From Amycolatopsis sp. NBRC 101858 (GTDB lineage: Bacteria > Actinomycetota > Actinomycetes > Mycobacteriales > Pseudonocardiaceae): a DNA stretch of 64,000 nt. Both the position numbers and the translations under genes were made by a program. The stretch covers positions 1,798,001-1,862,000 of the forward strand of contig NZ_BSTD01000002.1 in NCBI RefSeq assembly GCF_030269325.1, in the 5' to 3' direction. This document shows positions 36,327 through 44,185 of the stretch, piece after piece (the stretch's first letter is position 1; each line of letters opens with the position of its first letter). The notes beneath the pieces are model-generated. The model made no database searches and was not told the origin of the DNA. It saw nothing but the letters and a program-made list of their open reading frames with translations.

Positions 36327-36839
36327 GTGCCGGTCAGCACACTCACCCACCTCAACTTCACCGGCAACGCCCGGCTGGCGTTGGAGTTCTACCAGTCCGT
36401 CTTCGGTGGCCACCTCATGATCATGGAGCACGGCGCCCAGCTCGAGAGCCAGACCGACGGCCGCGACACCGGCTACGTGCCGATGGCCGCGGACCACCCC
36501 GACGCCGGCCGTGTCGCCTTCGGCATGGTGGTAGCCGAAAACGGTTTCCGTATCGCCGCCTACGACGTTCTCGGCACCGCCGGCACCAGCCCGGCCGGAA
36601 ACATCGCCGCACCGCCGGGCCCGGCCGCACCGCGCGCTCGAGGTGTCACCCACACCGAGCCGTTCTTCGTGCTGCTCAACGGCGACTCCCTTGACGAGCT
36701 GACCCCATTGTGGAACGGCCTGTCCCAGGGCGGCACCGTGATCGCGGACCTCGGCCCCGCGCCGTTCGCGCCGGTTTACGGCATGGTCACCGACCGGTTC
36801 GGCGTCACCTGGGTCTTCGGCCTCACGCAGGGTGGCTGA
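36327..36839 (+). CDS. VOC-family (PhnB/glyoxalase-like) protein
   Basis: 170 residues from a GTG with AGGAGGA nine bases upstream. Two beta-alpha-beta-beta-beta units are seen: THLNFTGNARLALEFYQSVF and GDSLDELTPLWNGLSQGG; the C-terminus FGVTWVFGL is typical of PhnB-like proteins. These bind metals or small ligands; the exact reaction is not known, and several are antibiotic-resistance or demethylase relatives. The palindrome at 36256-36278 may control it. Confidence 0.85.
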   Translation: MPVSTLTHLNFTGNARLALEFYQSVFGGHLMIMEHGAQLESQTDGRDTGYVPMAADHPDAGRVAFGMVVAENGFRIAAYDVLGTAGTSPAGNIAAPPGPAAPRARGVTHTEPFFVLLNGDSLDELTPLWNGLSQGGTVIADLGPAPFAPVYGMVTDRFGVTWVFGLTQGG

Positions 36840-37020
36840 TCCCCGGTCCGGCGCAGTCTCGCCACGTCAGCGGAGCGAACCCGGTCGTCACGCCGGCAGA
36901 CGACCTACGGGCGCAGCGTGCGGGTAACACCTTCGGGTGACTTGCAACCGGTCGGGTGGAGAAGCCCGTGCGGGTGGGCATTCCTCTCCGTTGCGACTTC
37001 GTGCGGCGAGAGAGGTGCCC

Positions 37021-37281
37021 ATGTTTCCCGAGGACGAACGGCGCGCGCTCGAGCGGATCGAAGCCGAGCTCTCGGCCACCGATCCCGCCCTCGCCAACCG
37101 GTTCTGCCGGCCGCCCGACAGGTGGCGGTGGTTCTTCGTGCTGCTCGCGGTCACCGGCGTGTGCGCGCTCGTCGTGGGTGTCCTCGTGGGCAGCGGAAGC
37201 CTGACGGTCGTGGGAATCGTGACGATCGGTGTGCTCGCCGTCGAGTACTTTTCCCGGCGGCCCCGGTCGCCTCGCGGGTGA
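37021..37281 (+). CDS. DUF3040 membrane protein
   Basis: 86 residues starting MFPEDERRALERIEAELSAT, the family hallmark, then DPALANRFC and two transmembrane segments (about 37-55 and 58-76). DUF3040 proteins are small actinobacterial membrane proteins without a known role. GAGAGGTGCCC precedes the ATG. Confidence 0.85.
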   Translation: MFPEDERRALERIEAELSATDPALANRFCRPPDRWRWFFVLLAVTGVCALVVGVLVGSGSLTVVGIVTIGVLAVEYFSRRPRSPRG

Positions 37282-37386
37282 CTCGGTCCTCGGACTCCGG
37301 CAGCACCGGAGTCCGGGGGCAGTGCTGCCGACGAGCGCGGTGGCCGCGGAGTTCTGCTCGTTCGGCGGCCGCGCCGGTGACAAGGT

Positions 37387-37600
37387 TCAGGCTTCGAAAC
37401 CCGCCAGCGGCCGCACCTCGATCGGCGCGCCGATCGCGGCCGTTCCACTTCAAGGCAGCGTCGAGATCTGCCGCTTCGACCAGGTAGAAACTCCGAGGTG
37501 CTCCCCCTCCAACGCATCCTGGCCCGATCCGACCGGCACCGAAGGCGGGGGCGAAGTTCTTCCCCGGGAAAAGCCACCTGCTGTCTCTTCGTGCCAAGGG
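37387..37600 (-). pseudogene. remnant of a YCII/DGPF-domain gene in an otherwise empty stretch
   Basis: On the minus strand one frame reads FYLVEAADLDAALKW and another, ending at the TCA at 37387, reads APIEVRPLAGFEA. These are adjacent parts of a YCII/DGPF-domain protein (normally FYLVEA...ALKWAARIP...IEVRPL), separated by a frameshift and a short deletion. The first half is not recognisable. Apart from this, 37282-37876 contains no supported gene. Confidence 0.5.
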
Positions 37601-37876
37601 TCTGCTATTCGGCACCGCGGCGACCTGCGTCACGATCGTCCCACAGGACGGCGGCGCGTGCTCCTGGTCAGGACGCACGAACGCACCGGTTGCCGGGCGT
37701 CGCTGCTGCGCCCCTACAGCCAGGAGTCGTCGGTCCGTCTGGTCGATATCGCGGTGGGCCGACTCGCGCGCGGTCTTAGCAAGGTCGCTCGAGGACCCCG
37801 CGGACAACGCAAGTCCTTGGCAACGGCCATGGGCCTCGACCCCGAAGTCCTACACCCGGGCGGGTTGCTCGATCGC

Positions 37877-38485
37877 CTACACCTGGTTGCGACGGTGTGC
37901 GGCGGCCTCCTGCCGCACCCTGTCGGCGTCCGCACCGACGGCGCCGAGCCGGTCTGCCAAAGCGGCGTGTCCGGATGCCAGATGGGCGCGGATCGCGGCG
38001 AGCGGCGACAGCAGACGGGTCACGTCGTCGTCACCGAGCGCCGCACCGACCCGATCGGCGTCTTCCCGCGCCACCTCGTCGAGATCACCCAGGGCACTCA
38101 CCTGGCCTGCCAGCTGCCGCACCACCGCCGAGTTCCGCCGCGCCCAGTCCGCGACCGCACGGTCGCCCGCGCGTCGGTCGCGCTCGGCGTCGACCCGTCC
38201 CTCCCCGGTCGCCTCCCCCGACAACGACGGCCGCAGGCGCAGGAACCGCCGCTCCGCGGCCTGCCGGCTGGCCACCCCCAGCGCCGGGGCGAGCGAGGCC
38301 CAGCTGCTGCCCCCGGCCCGGGCGGCGGCGATCAGTTCCGGCTCCCACCCGGCGAGCTGTTCCCGCGCCGACCGCAGCGCAACCAGCGCCGACAACAGCC
38401 GGTCAGGCGCTACACCCCCGCTCTGTGCCTCGACCACCACTTCGTGCACGTCCCGAACCATCTGGATCGGATCGTCGTTCGCCAT
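37877..38485 (-). CDS. Hsp18-type heat-shock regulator
   Basis: 202 residues. It matches proteins annotated in actinomycetes as Hsp18 transcriptional regulators. The N-terminal part contains VVVEAQSGGVAPDRLLSALV and a helix-turn-helix with GSSWASLAPALGVASRQAAE, followed by a long helical region. It is divergent from the Hsp20 gene, with the palindrome TGTCATCG-TTT-CGATGACA between them. It probably represses hsp20 at normal temperature; this is inferred from position. Confidence 0.75.
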   Translation of the reverse strand: MANDDPIQMVRDVHEVVVEAQSGGVAPDRLLSALVALRSAREQLAGWEPELIAAARAGGSSWASLAPALGVASRQAAERRFLRLRPSLSGEATGEGRVDAERDRRAGDRAVADWARRNSAVVRQLAGQVSALGDLDEVAREDADRVGAALGDDDVTRLLSPLAAIRAHLASGHAALADRLGAVGADADRVRQEAAAHRRNQV

Positions 38486-38512
38486 CTGTCATCCCATCGA
38501 CGACTGGTTACT

Positions 38513-38531
38513 TGTCATCGTTTCGATGACA
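38513..38531. promoter_or_regulatory. heat-shock operator between regulator and hsp20
   Basis: TGTCATCG (38513-38520), TTT, CGATGACA (38524-38531): a perfect 8-bp inverted repeat. A related half-site (TGTCATC followed by CATCGACGA) lies about 25 bases to the left. It is 57 bases upstream of hsp20 and 28 bases from the regulator start, in line with repression of both. Confidence 0.75.
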
Positions 38532-38587
38532 TGTTAGAACAGTGGGGCGTGTTGACACCAGATCATCGAACCCAGGAGGTGGAACCC

Positions 38588-39034
38588 ATGTTGATGCGCA
38601 CCGACCCGTTCCGCGAGCTGGACCGCTTCGCCCAGCAGATGCTCAGCGGGAGCGCGACCCCCGGAACCTGGTCCAAGCCCGCCGCGATGCCCATGGACGC
38701 CTACCGCGACGGCGACGAATTCGTCGTCTGCTTCGACCTGCCCGGCGTCTCCCCCGACGCCATCGAGCTCGACGTCGAACGCAACGTCCTCACCGTCAAG
38801 GCCGAACGACGGCCACTGCCCGGCGGCGACAACGTCCAGATGCAGGTCTCCGAACGGCCTCTCGGAGTGTTCTCCCGCCAGCTGTTCCTCGGCGACACCC
38901 TCGACACCGAGCACATCGCCGCCGGGTACGAGGCCGGCGTGCTGACGCTGCGCATCCCGATCGCCGAGAAGGCCAAGCCCCGGCGCATCGAAATCGCCGG
39001 CACCACCGGCGACCGCAAGGAAATCCAGGCCTGA
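38588..39034 (+). CDS. Hsp20 small heat-shock protein
   Basis: 148 residues from the ATG at 38588 behind CAGGAGGTGG. The alpha-crystallin domain (about 35-130) has MDAYRDGDEFVVCFDLPGVS, LDVERNVLTVKAERR and the A-x-x-x-n-GVL-T-L signature (AGYEAGVLTLRIPIAEKAKP). It holds unfolding proteins in a refoldable state for DnaK/ClpB. Control is probably by the divergent regulator through the palindrome at 38513-38531. A hairpin follows. Confidence 0.95.
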   Translation: MLMRTDPFRELDRFAQQMLSGSATPGTWSKPAAMPMDAYRDGDEFVVCFDLPGVSPDAIELDVERNVLTVKAERRPLPGGDNVQMQVSERPLGVFSRQLFLGDTLDTEHIAAGYEAGVLTLRIPIAEKAKPRRIEIAGTTGDRKEIQA

Positions 39035-39045
39035 CGACGAACTCT

Positions 39046-39087
39046 CCCGGTGCAGTACCGGTCACCCCGAGCCGGTCCTGCACCGGG
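39046..39087 (+). terminator. 10-bp hairpin after hsp20
   Basis: CCCGGTGCAG (39046-39055) pairs with CTGCACCGGG (39078-39087); the 22-base loop can form a second short CCGG stem. It begins 12 bases after the hsp20 stop, so it is a probable terminator. Confidence 0.6.
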
Positions 39088-39116
39088 GACGCGTGTCCCG
39101 AAAGGTGTCCGCGCCC

Positions 39117-39545
39117 GTGACCGCATCGCTGCACATCCCCACCGGCCACCCCGCCTTCACCGCCTTGTGGGCCTATCTGGCCGACGTGACCACCGCATTG
39201 GGCATCGGTCCCGAATCCTGCACCGTCGACCACGATACCCCCGTCTCCGCCTACGTCGCCCTCGACGAGCGCCTGCCCGGCTACCCCGGCCACGACGTGG
39301 CCTTGCTGTGGGACGAGATACGCGGCTGGGCCGCCGCCATCGAAAACCGATCCGCCGACGACCTCATCGTCGTGCGCTACCTGGGCGGCCCCACCATCGC
39401 CCCGGCACCCGAGCACGTCGCCCGGTTCGTCACCGCGCTGCGCGAAGACGACCACCGCGTCGGCCGGCTCGCCCCACCGGCTCTGCGTACCGCCAAGGGC
39501 CTGGCCGAACTCGACGCCGCCCTGCGCGACCGGAGCACGACGTGA
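39117..39545 (+). CDS. conserved hypothetical protein (DUF6292-like)
   Basis: 142 residues when started at the GTG at 39117; GTG codons at 39093 and 39105 would lengthen it by 8 or 4 residues. Regular alpha/beta sequence: ASLHIPTGHPAFTALWAYLA, GIGPESCTVDHDTPVSAYVA, RLPGYPGHDVALLWDEIRGW, DLIVVRYLGGPTIAPAPEHV. This is the intact relative of the broken gene at 22958-23422. The family resembles DUF6292 of actinomycetes; function unknown. Its stop overlaps the start of the coiled-coil gene (GTGA). Confidence 0.75.
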   Translation: MTASLHIPTGHPAFTALWAYLADVTTALGIGPESCTVDHDTPVSAYVALDERLPGYPGHDVALLWDEIRGWAAAIENRSADDLIVVRYLGGPTIAPAPEHVARFVTALREDDHRVGRLAPPALRTAKGLAELDAALRDRSTT

Positions 39546-40018
39546 CCCCCGATGCCCTGCCGCTGCCGGTGTCCTTCTCCCTCGCCGTGCGCGGCTACGA
39601 CCGCGAGCAGGTGGACGAGCACCTGGCCGAGCTGCACGACGAGATCCGACTGCTGACCCTCGACCGCGACGCCGCCATCGCCGAAGCCGAAACCCTGGTT
39701 CGACACCTGGAAACCGCCCGCATCGAGGCCGACGACCTACGCACTCGACTCAAGCGCCTGGCTCTGTCACCCGCCGACCCGGACGCAGTCGGTGAGCGAG
39801 TGCGGCTCATGCTCGAACTCGCCCGCGCCGAAGCCGACGCCATCATCGCGTCGGCACACCATCGGGCCACGGCCGTGCGGGAGCGGGCCGCCGAAGCCGA
39901 ACGACGCACCGCGGCCCGATTGCGCGCGATCGACGACTTCCTGGCCCGCACCGAGGACATCCTCGCCGAAGGTCCGCAGCAGCCTCCGCTTCGACGAGCC
40001 GGGCTCACCGCCGCGTGA
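39542..40018 (+). CDS. DivIVA/Wag31-like coiled-coil protein
   Basis: 158 residues. The N-terminus has the DivIVA membrane-curvature motif in the form FSLAVRGYDREQVDEHLAEL, followed by coiled coils (about 35-65 and 85-140, rich in Ala, Arg and Glu). In actinomycetes Wag31/DivIVA marks growing poles; shorter relatives like this one are of unclear role. It is translationally coupled to the DUF6292-like gene, suggesting that the two products work together. Confidence 0.75.
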   Translation: MTPDALPLPVSFSLAVRGYDREQVDEHLAELHDEIRLLTLDRDAAIAEAETLVRHLETARIEADDLRTRLKRLALSPADPDAVGERVRLMLELARAEADAIIASAHHRATAVRERAAEAERRTAARLRAIDDFLARTEDILAEGPQQPPLRRAGLTAA

Positions 40019-40215
40019 ACCAGCACATCCCCGGAAACCACGACGGACACCAAGGCACGCGCGGCGGCGGAGAAGATCTTCGCCGCGGCCGCCGAACCGG
40101 TGGTCCAAGCTTGTCGTGCTGACAGCGGCGGGAAGCGCCACGCTCTCGACCGGGGTCGCCGCCGAGGAGAAGGCCGTCGAGCAGGCTTTCGGCGCCGGCC
40201 AGCTCGCGATCAGGC

Positions 40216-40390
40216 CGAGCGGCATCGTCGGGTCCGGGTCGTCGAGGTAGCTGACGTCGATCGCCGGGATGTCGGCGTGCACCGGGACGTGGTACTCGGC
40301 GAGACTCGGGTTCATGATCCGCCCGGTGCGCGGGTCGGCCAGCCTCTCCTCGGCTAGTGCCATGCCGATGCCGCGGTCGATCGTGCACTG
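40216..40390 (-). pseudogene. fragment of a xanthine-dehydrogenase-family molybdopterin subunit
   Basis: On the minus strand a short frame reads GIGMALAEERLADPRTGRIM and NPSLAEYHVPVHADIPAIDV, then SYLDDPDPTMPLG. This is a very conserved stretch near the C-terminus of the large subunit of xanthine dehydrogenase/aldehyde oxidase. The sequence before and after it does not continue the family. The rest of the gene, over 600 residues, is gone; its upstream end meets the insertion-sequence remnant. Confidence 0.75.
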
Positions 40391-40499
40391 TGACCGGTTC
40401 ACTCCAGCTCCTGTGGAGGAGGCCCCCTGAAATCAGGATGCCGCCCTCACCTCCGAGGCCGACGCGATCGATCATCAACGCGACACCGAATAGGACGTT

Positions 40500-41260
40500 A
40501 TACGGTTCAGAGTTGCCGGCCCACACCGGTAAGCGAGGCAGGCCGATCTCCGGTGCCCGGGCCATGGTCGAGGGGATCATCTACCGGTATCGGTGCGGGA
40601 TCGCGTGGCGGGATGTGCCGGCGGTGTTCGGTCCGTGGAAGACGATCTGCACCTGGCATCGCCGGATGGCCGGTGACGGCACCTGGGACACCGTGCTGCA
40701 GCACCTGCTCGCTGCCGCGGACGCGGTCGGCCTGGTGAACTGGTCGGTGTCGGTGGATTCCACGATCGCGCGGGCGCATCAGCACGCCACCAACATCACC
40801 CGCCCCACAGAGGCCGGGTCGAACTACACGGATCTACTCGCCGAGCCGCCTGATCATGCGATCGGCCGTTCCCGCGGAGGCTGGAGCACCAGGGTGCATC
40901 ACCTCGTTGATGGGAACGGCCGGCCGCTGGTGACGTTGGTCGGGCCCGGACAAGCCGGGGACGCGCCGATGTTTCCGCACCTGATGCGGTATCTGCACGT
41001 CGCTCGCCTACTCTTCGGGGGCGATCCGCGGGCATCTACGTGCTCGCGGCATCTCCGCGGTGATCCCCGAACCCGCCGACCAGGCTGGGCACCGCACACG
41101 CGGCGGGCGCCCACCTGCCTTCGACTCGGTCGACTATCGCGGCCGCAACGTCGTAGAACGTCGGTTCAACCTGCTCAAGCAATGGCGGGGTCTGGCTACT
41201 CGCTACGACAGCTCGCCATCCCACGCCACGGCGCGTGTCGCCACGCTCGAACACGGGTAG
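40500..41260 (+). mobile_element. defective IS5-family insertion sequence
   Basis: A transposase frame reads GKRGRPISGARAMVEGIIYR, CGIAWRDVPAVFGPWKTICT, WSVSVDSTIARAHQHATNIT (first Asp) and HHLVDGNGRPLVTLVGPGQA up to about 41006. There it jumps to another frame that continues AYSSGAIRGHLRARGISAVI and NVVERRFNLLKQWRGLATRY to 41260. The junction lacks the segment that carries the second catalytic Asp (DKAYSS-type motif), so a deletion with frameshift has killed it. The first residues of the transposase are also missing. Terminal repeats were not identified. Confidence 0.8.
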
Positions 41261-41313
41261 GTCAGTCATCGATCACTACTGGGACGACAAGGATCGGTTC
41301 GGTGGGTCCAGGT

Positions 41314-42666
41314 TCAACGAACCGCGGCCACAGAGGCGCCGCGCCGGGCGTTGCGGCGGCTGCCGTTGATCAGGTCGTTGAAGCGGTCGACGGCCCAGAT
41401 CGTGCGCAGCCCGAGCGGGCCCATCATCATCGGTCGCGGGAACTTCGGCTTCGCCATCCACAGCGTCTGCAGGTCGTCGTGCCGTTCACCGTCGATGATC
41501 GCGTCGGCGATGAGGGTGCCCACGTACGGTGCCTGCGCCAGGCCGTGGCCGTTGCAGGCGATCGAGTAGTAGATGTTGTCGCCGATCCGGCCCGCCAGCG
41601 GCAGCCAGGACGACGTGATGGCGATCCACCCGCCCCAGGCTCGATCGATCGCGAGGTCCGCCAGCGCCGGGAAGCGCGTGTCGAAAGCTCCGGCGAGCTC
41701 CTCGACCAGCGCCGGGTCCGGGGTCCGCTCAGGCAGCGGGTAACCGGTTCCGCGCTCGAGGCGCCGCACGCCGAACACGATGGTGTTGCGCGGCGTGAGC
41801 CGGTAGTTCTCCATGATCGCGTGCTGGGTGACGAGCCCCATGCGGCTGGTCCACCCCAGCGCCGCCAGCCGGGCGGGGTCGATCGGCTCGGTCTCCACCT
41901 CGGCCACGTAGATCGGGACCGACAGGTGCCGCGGAGTGATGCACCACTCCCCCGCGAAGGCGTTCGTGGCCAGCACCACCCGGTCCGCGCGGACGCGGCC
42001 GCCGGGCGTGGTGAGGACCACCTGGGCACCGTCACGCGTGACGTCGGTGACCTTCGTCCGCTCGAAGACCCGGGCGGACGAGCCGAGCAGGACCCGCCGC
42101 ATGCCCAAGGAGAACTTGCCGGGGTTCATCATCCCGCCGACCACCTCGCGCAGACCGCCCACGAAGCCACGCGGGATCCCAAGTTCCTCGCTCGTGCCGA
42201 CCTCGACGTGGCCACCGGACCGGGTGACGATCTTCGCCACCCTCCGCACCCGGCCCATCTGCCCGCGCGAGACCGCGGCGAAGGCGTTGCCGGTGGCCTC
42301 GTAGTCGCAGTCGATGTCGTGCTTCGCGATGAAGTCCTCGACGTGGCGGGCGGCGTGCTCGGCGAGCCGCATCATGCCGGGCATCTTTTTGCGCGAGAGC
42401 AGGTTGAGCAGTTGCAGGTCGCCGCCGGGGGCACCGGCCAGCTGCCCGGCATTGCGCGAGCTCGAGCCGTGCCCGCAAAACTCCGCTTCCAGCAGCACCA
42501 CGTCGTGGCCGCGTTCGGTCAGCCGCAACGCGGTCGACATGCCATTGATGCCCCCTCCGACGACGACGGTGCCGCAGGTGAGGTCCTCGGCCAGGGCCGG
42601 CCGGACGTCGCCGGGTGGATCCACCCAGCCGCTGAAGGTGCTGTACTCGACGTTGTCCGTCTTCAT
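41314..42666 (-). CDS. FAD-dependent DAO-family oxidase (PuuB-like gamma-glutamyl-amine oxidase)
   Basis: 450 residues. The N-terminal Rossmann motif VVVGGGINGMSTALRL binds FAD, with Glu at the end of the second strand (VVLLEAEF). It continues with GHGSSSRNAGQLAGAPGGD, the DAO-type substrate domain, and a C-terminal FAD motif with YYSIACNGHGLAQAPYVGTL. The architecture is that of gamma-glutamylputrescine oxidase/sarcosine oxidase-like enzymes. It would oxidise the amine of a gamma-glutamyl-amine to an aldehyde. The genes for the matching ligase, aldehyde dehydrogenase and amidohydrolase are in the adjoining operon. It shares a transcript with the membrane protein upstream, under operator A. 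Confidence 0.85.
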   Translation of the reverse strand: MKTDNVEYSTFSGWVDPPGDVRPALAEDLTCGTVVVGGGINGMSTALRLTERGHDVVLLEAEFCGHGSSSRNAGQLAGAPGGDLQLLNLLSRKKMPGMMRLAEHAARHVEDFIAKHDIDCDYEATGNAFAAVSRGQMGRVRRVAKIVTRSGGHVEVGTSEELGIPRGFVGGLREVVGGMMNPGKFSLGMRRVLLGSSARVFERTKVTDVTRDGAQVVLTTPGGRVRADRVVLATNAFAGEWCITPRHLSVPIYVAEVETEPIDPARLAALGWTSRMGLVTQHAIMENYRLTPRNTIVFGVRRLERGTGYPLPERTPDPALVEELAGAFDTRFPALADLAIDRAWGGWIAITSSWLPLAGRIGDNIYYSIACNGHGLAQAPYVGTLIADAIIDGERHDDLQTLWMAKPKFPRPMMMGPLGLRTIWAVDRFNDLINGSRRNARRGASVAAVR

Positions 42667-42681
42667 CGGAGTCGTTGCCTT

Positions 42682-43374
42682 TCAGACCGAAGTGGCGCTG
42701 CGCGAGTGGGAGGCGGGCTCGACGCCCGTCCGCACGTTGTGCTCGTGCAAGGCGCGGTAGCTGCGGAAGTAGACGAAGAGCTGGGTGCCCCACGTGCCGA
42801 GCGCCAGGATGTAGAACACCGTGCGGTGCTGGTCGTCCGGGAACGGGAAGAAGTCGTACGTCAGCGCGATCGCGGTCCCGGCCGCGGTCGCGAGGCCGGC
42901 CGCGACGGCCAGGGTCTTGGCCCCGATCTTCCACAGCCGCAGTGAGAAGTAGGCGAGGAACAGCGTCGTGAGAACGTTGACGGCGATGTAGAACGTCGCC
43001 GGGCCGACGTGCAGGTGCTCGCCGCGGAACTGCTGCAGGTACACCCCCGCGGCGATGGCCACGGCGAAGGCCCCGATGTCGGCGGCGAGCGACGGCTTGT
43101 ACCGGTGCGTCACCCGCATCAGGCCCATCACCAGGATGAGGGTGATGCCGACCGACCGCGAGAACGCGTCGAAGAAGTAGGCGACGGTGTAGAGGAAGCT
43201 GCTCTCATCGCCGCCGAGCAGCGACCAGACCAGGAAGTTCGAGCCGGACGTGGCGACGATCATCCACTCCAGTCCGAGCAGGTAGTTGGCGTAGCGGCGG
43301 ATGAACTTCACGCCGTAGAAGAAGCCGGCGAAGATCATCCAGAGATCAGCCAGCATGAAGAGCAGCTCTTTCAT
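42682..43374 (-). CDS. seven-helix membrane protein of unknown function
   Basis: 230 residues from the ATG at 43374, with about seven hydrophobic segments (LLFMLADLWMIFAGFFYGVK, SVGITLILVMGLMR, IGAFAVAIAAGVYLQ, TTLFLAYFSLRLWKIG, LAVAAGLATAAGTAIALTYD, FYILALGTWGTQLFVYF). I recognise no family. It begins 62 bases from operator A, is divergent from the TetR gene and is followed after 15 bases by the FAD oxidase. It may help import or sense the amine, but it is not of a known transporter family. Confidence 0.7.
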   Translation of the reverse strand: MKELLFMLADLWMIFAGFFYGVKFIRRYANYLLGLEWMIVATSGSNFLVWSLLGGDESSFLYTVAYFFDAFSRSVGITLILVMGLMRVTHRYKPSLAADIGAFAVAIAAGVYLQQFRGEHLHVGPATFYIAVNVLTTLFLAYFSLRLWKIGAKTLAVAAGLATAAGTAIALTYDFFPFPDDQHRTVFYILALGTWGTQLFVYFRSYRALHEHNVRTGVEPASHSRSATSV

Positions 43375-43435
43375 GTCAACGAGTCCTTTCGAAAGGCGGC
43401 CCGCGCCTGTGATCGCGCTCATACGGTACGACAAA

Positions 43436-43466
43436 CTTAGTCATCTGTTCAAGATGTTTGACTAAC
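43436..43466. promoter_or_regulatory. operator A of the catabolic regulon
   Basis: A 31-base site between the divergent membrane-protein and TetR genes: TTAGTCA (43437-43443), 15 bases, TGACTAA (43459-43465). The same layout recurs at 53470-53500 and 54515-54545, with CTTAGTCAT at the left and TTTGAC near the right end in all three. It most likely binds the adjacent TetR regulator. Confidence 0.85.
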
Positions 43467-43542
43467 TTCTAGACTCCGACATCCTGGTAGCCTGGCGTTG
43501 ACTTAATCAAGCGTCCAACTAATCTCCGCCCCAGGAGGGTTC

Positions 43543-44181
43543 GTGCCACGGATCTCCGCCGCGCAGCGGCGGCAGGACTTCGTCCGCGCCGCCGTCGAGG
43601 TCATCGCGACACACGGCATCGACGGCGCCACCACCCGGCGGATCGCCGAACAGGCCAACGCCAACCTGGCGATGGTCCACTACTGCTACGACTCCAAAGA
43701 GGACCTGTTCGCCGACGTCTACGAGTTCGTGGTCGGCAAGTTCCGCGACCTGACCGCCGCCGTCGACCCGCAGGCCACTGTGGAGCAGACGGCCCACAAG
43801 ATGCTGCACGACACGATGGAGTACTACGTCGAGTCGCCAAGCTTCGCCGTCTCCGCGCTGGAGCTCATCACCTGGGCCCGGCGCCAGCACGGAAGCCGCG
43901 GGATCGAGCTGTTCGACAAAGCGCTCGAAGGCGTGCGCTCCACGCTCCGGGCCGCGGCCGGCGAGCGCCCCATCGACGACGAGACGATCGACGCGATCGC
44001 GTCGGCGATCGCCTTCGTGGCCGATGGCTTCGCCGTCAGCTGGATCACCTACGGCGACCGTGCCCTCGCGACGAAGCAGATGGAAGTCGCGGACTCGCTG
44101 CTCGACAGCTGGCTGATTGCCCGGCTGGGCGCGACGAACCAGCGTGCGCCGAAGCGACGTCGCACCGCCGCCTCGCGTTGA
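43543..44181 (+). CDS. TetR-family regulator of the catabolic island
   Basis: 212 residues from a GTG behind CCAGGAGGG. The helix-turn-helix region reads VRAAVEVIATHGIDGATTRR, IAEQANANLAMVHYCYDSKE, typical of TetR. The C-terminal ligand domain has ELITWARRQHGSRGIELFDK. Operator A lies 76 bases upstream, and identical-type sites front the two other operons, so this is the probable pathway-specific repressor. Its stop is four bases from the end of the convergent MFS gene. Confidence 0.9.
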   Translation: MPRISAAQRRQDFVRAAVEVIATHGIDGATTRRIAEQANANLAMVHYCYDSKEDLFADVYEFVVGKFRDLTAAVDPQATVEQTAHKMLHDTMEYYVESPSFAVSALELITWARRQHGSRGIELFDKALEGVRSTLRAAAGERPIDDETIDAIASAIAFVADGFAVSWITYGDRALATKQMEVADSLLDSWLIARLGATNQRAPKRRRTAASR

Positions 44182-44185
44182 GAGA

